Shown here in pieces: positions 61,429-61,733 of a DNA stretch of 61,733 nt (positions are counted from its first letter, which is position 1; each line of letters begins with the position of its first letter). The notes beneath the pieces are model-generated. The model saw only the letters and a list, made by a program, of their open reading frames with translations. It was not told where the DNA came from and made no database searches. The position numbers and the translations under genes were made by a program. The stretch is taken from contig JAFSEB010000078.1 in assembly GCA_017435905.1 (NCBI GenBank), forward strand, positions 1 through 61,733, written 5' to 3'. The stretch comes from Clostridia bacterium (GTDB lineage Bacteria; Bacillota; Clostridia; Christensenellales; CAG-138).

Positions 61429-61695
61429 CCCTCTTAGAGGGATTATAACTGAATATGATGTCCTCGTAGAGGTATAGTTAGGTACAAGTCCGCTATACCG
61501 CCGGTGATCTCTTTTGAGAAAGCCGTGACTCGCCACCGTGAATTTTTTGTACTGTTTAAGGTGGAGTTGAGCCGACACAAACAGTATGGTCTTTTGAATT
61601 AATTCAAAGTCGTTATGTATGAGCATCTGATTTGAAGCGAGAGCTAAACGCTCCCGCCGACGATTAGTGTTGATACATAACGGCTTTTTGTTTTT
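61429..61695 (+). ncRNA. Structured noncoding RNA of unassigned class (own promoter and terminator)
   Basis: A run of helices without a coding frame: CCCTC/GAGGG at the 5' end; GGTATAG (61471-61477) with CTATACC (61493-61499); CGGTG (61502-61506) with CACCG (61534-61538), enclosing TCTC/GAGA; TACTGTTT (61550-61557) with AAACAGTA (61579-61586); TTGAA/TTCAA; and a 12-base closing stem 61609-61620 with 61673-61684 that ends in T-runs. Its size and build are compatible with a free-standing ncRNA such as the raiA class, or a riboswitch leader. I cannot match its conserved core, and what lies to the right is outside the window. Confidence 0.6.
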
Positions 61696-61733
61696 TCTCG
61701 GGCTACTTAGCCGAAATAAGAATGTGACATATA

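Noticed and set aside
61429..61695. Cobalamin riboswitch
   Set aside because: GGTACAAGTCCG and GCCGTGACTCGCC look loosely like B12 elements, but the conserved B12 box and its order are not met.
1..61733. CRISPR array
   Set aside because: No regularly spaced direct repeats of suitable length were seen.

Overview
The window reads as a chromosomal segment of an anaerobic, spore-forming Clostridia-type Firmicute. It carries spo0A, gerW (ytfJ), a sporulation-type dacF, remnants of spoIVB, the clostridial ispH-rpsA fusion, rny/ylbF, a Firmicute-type SOS box before recA, and a Na+-pumping decarboxylase. I cannot name the species.

Layout. 1-7.7 kb is a patchwork: the end of an IS3-like element, two decayed copies of the SpoIVB C-terminus flanking a small unknown gene, an XRE/membrane-protein pair with a palindromic operator, a TetR-CPBP protease-GNAT operon, an XRE-TPR regulator, a YjjG-type nucleotidase with a creatininase-family hydrolase, and a leader peptide before a DMT transporter. 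8-17 kb holds spo0A, a SpoIIM-like membrane protein, deoB, a DacF paralogue that has lost its catalytic motifs, an M50 protease, scpA-scpB, a DUF2953 gene, gerW, an intact dacF and rluB. 17.2-21 kb is a biotin-dependent Na+ pump operon (gamma, biotin carrier, beta, alpha). Its gamma subunit carries a triplicated C-terminal repeat. 21-34 kb is tightly packed housekeeping: surE, an RpiR regulator, a phosphatase, a BaiN-like flavoprotein, cmk, plsC, ispH-rpsA, ftsK, rimO, pgsA and cinA. 34-46 kb holds recA, rny, a dipeptidase, tRNA-Trp, miaB, ylbF, mutS, mutL, miaA and hfq. 46-53.7 kb holds a methionine gamma-lyase-like gene, lexA, a divergent Cys-rich small gene, a tyrosine recombinase, ltaE, an L-cysteine desulfidase, a deoxyribosyltransferase-like gene, a small LSm-like gene and a phosphatase.

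53.7 kb to the end is visibly A/T-richer and accessory. It opens with transposon-associated genes (DUF6809, TnpV) and continues with a predicted defence cluster: an HNH nuclease-like gene, an XRE regulator with its own operator-like promoter, two overlapping paralogous cytosine-5 DNA methyltransferases, a PD-(D/E)XK nuclease-like protein and a large DUF6119/TIGR04141-like protein. The last four genes are translationally coupled or closely spaced and end in one terminator. The most economical reading is an unusual multi-subunit restriction-modification system for an asymmetric site. Beyond it lies an independent, heavily folded RNA with its own promoter and terminator whose class I could not fix.

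The strongest leads are the restriction-modification-like cluster, the structured RNA at the right edge, the catalytically dead DacF paralogue, the internal promoter and ribosome site inside the ispH-rpsA fusion, and the repeated SpoIVB fragments. All calls come from reading the sequence; no database search was run.
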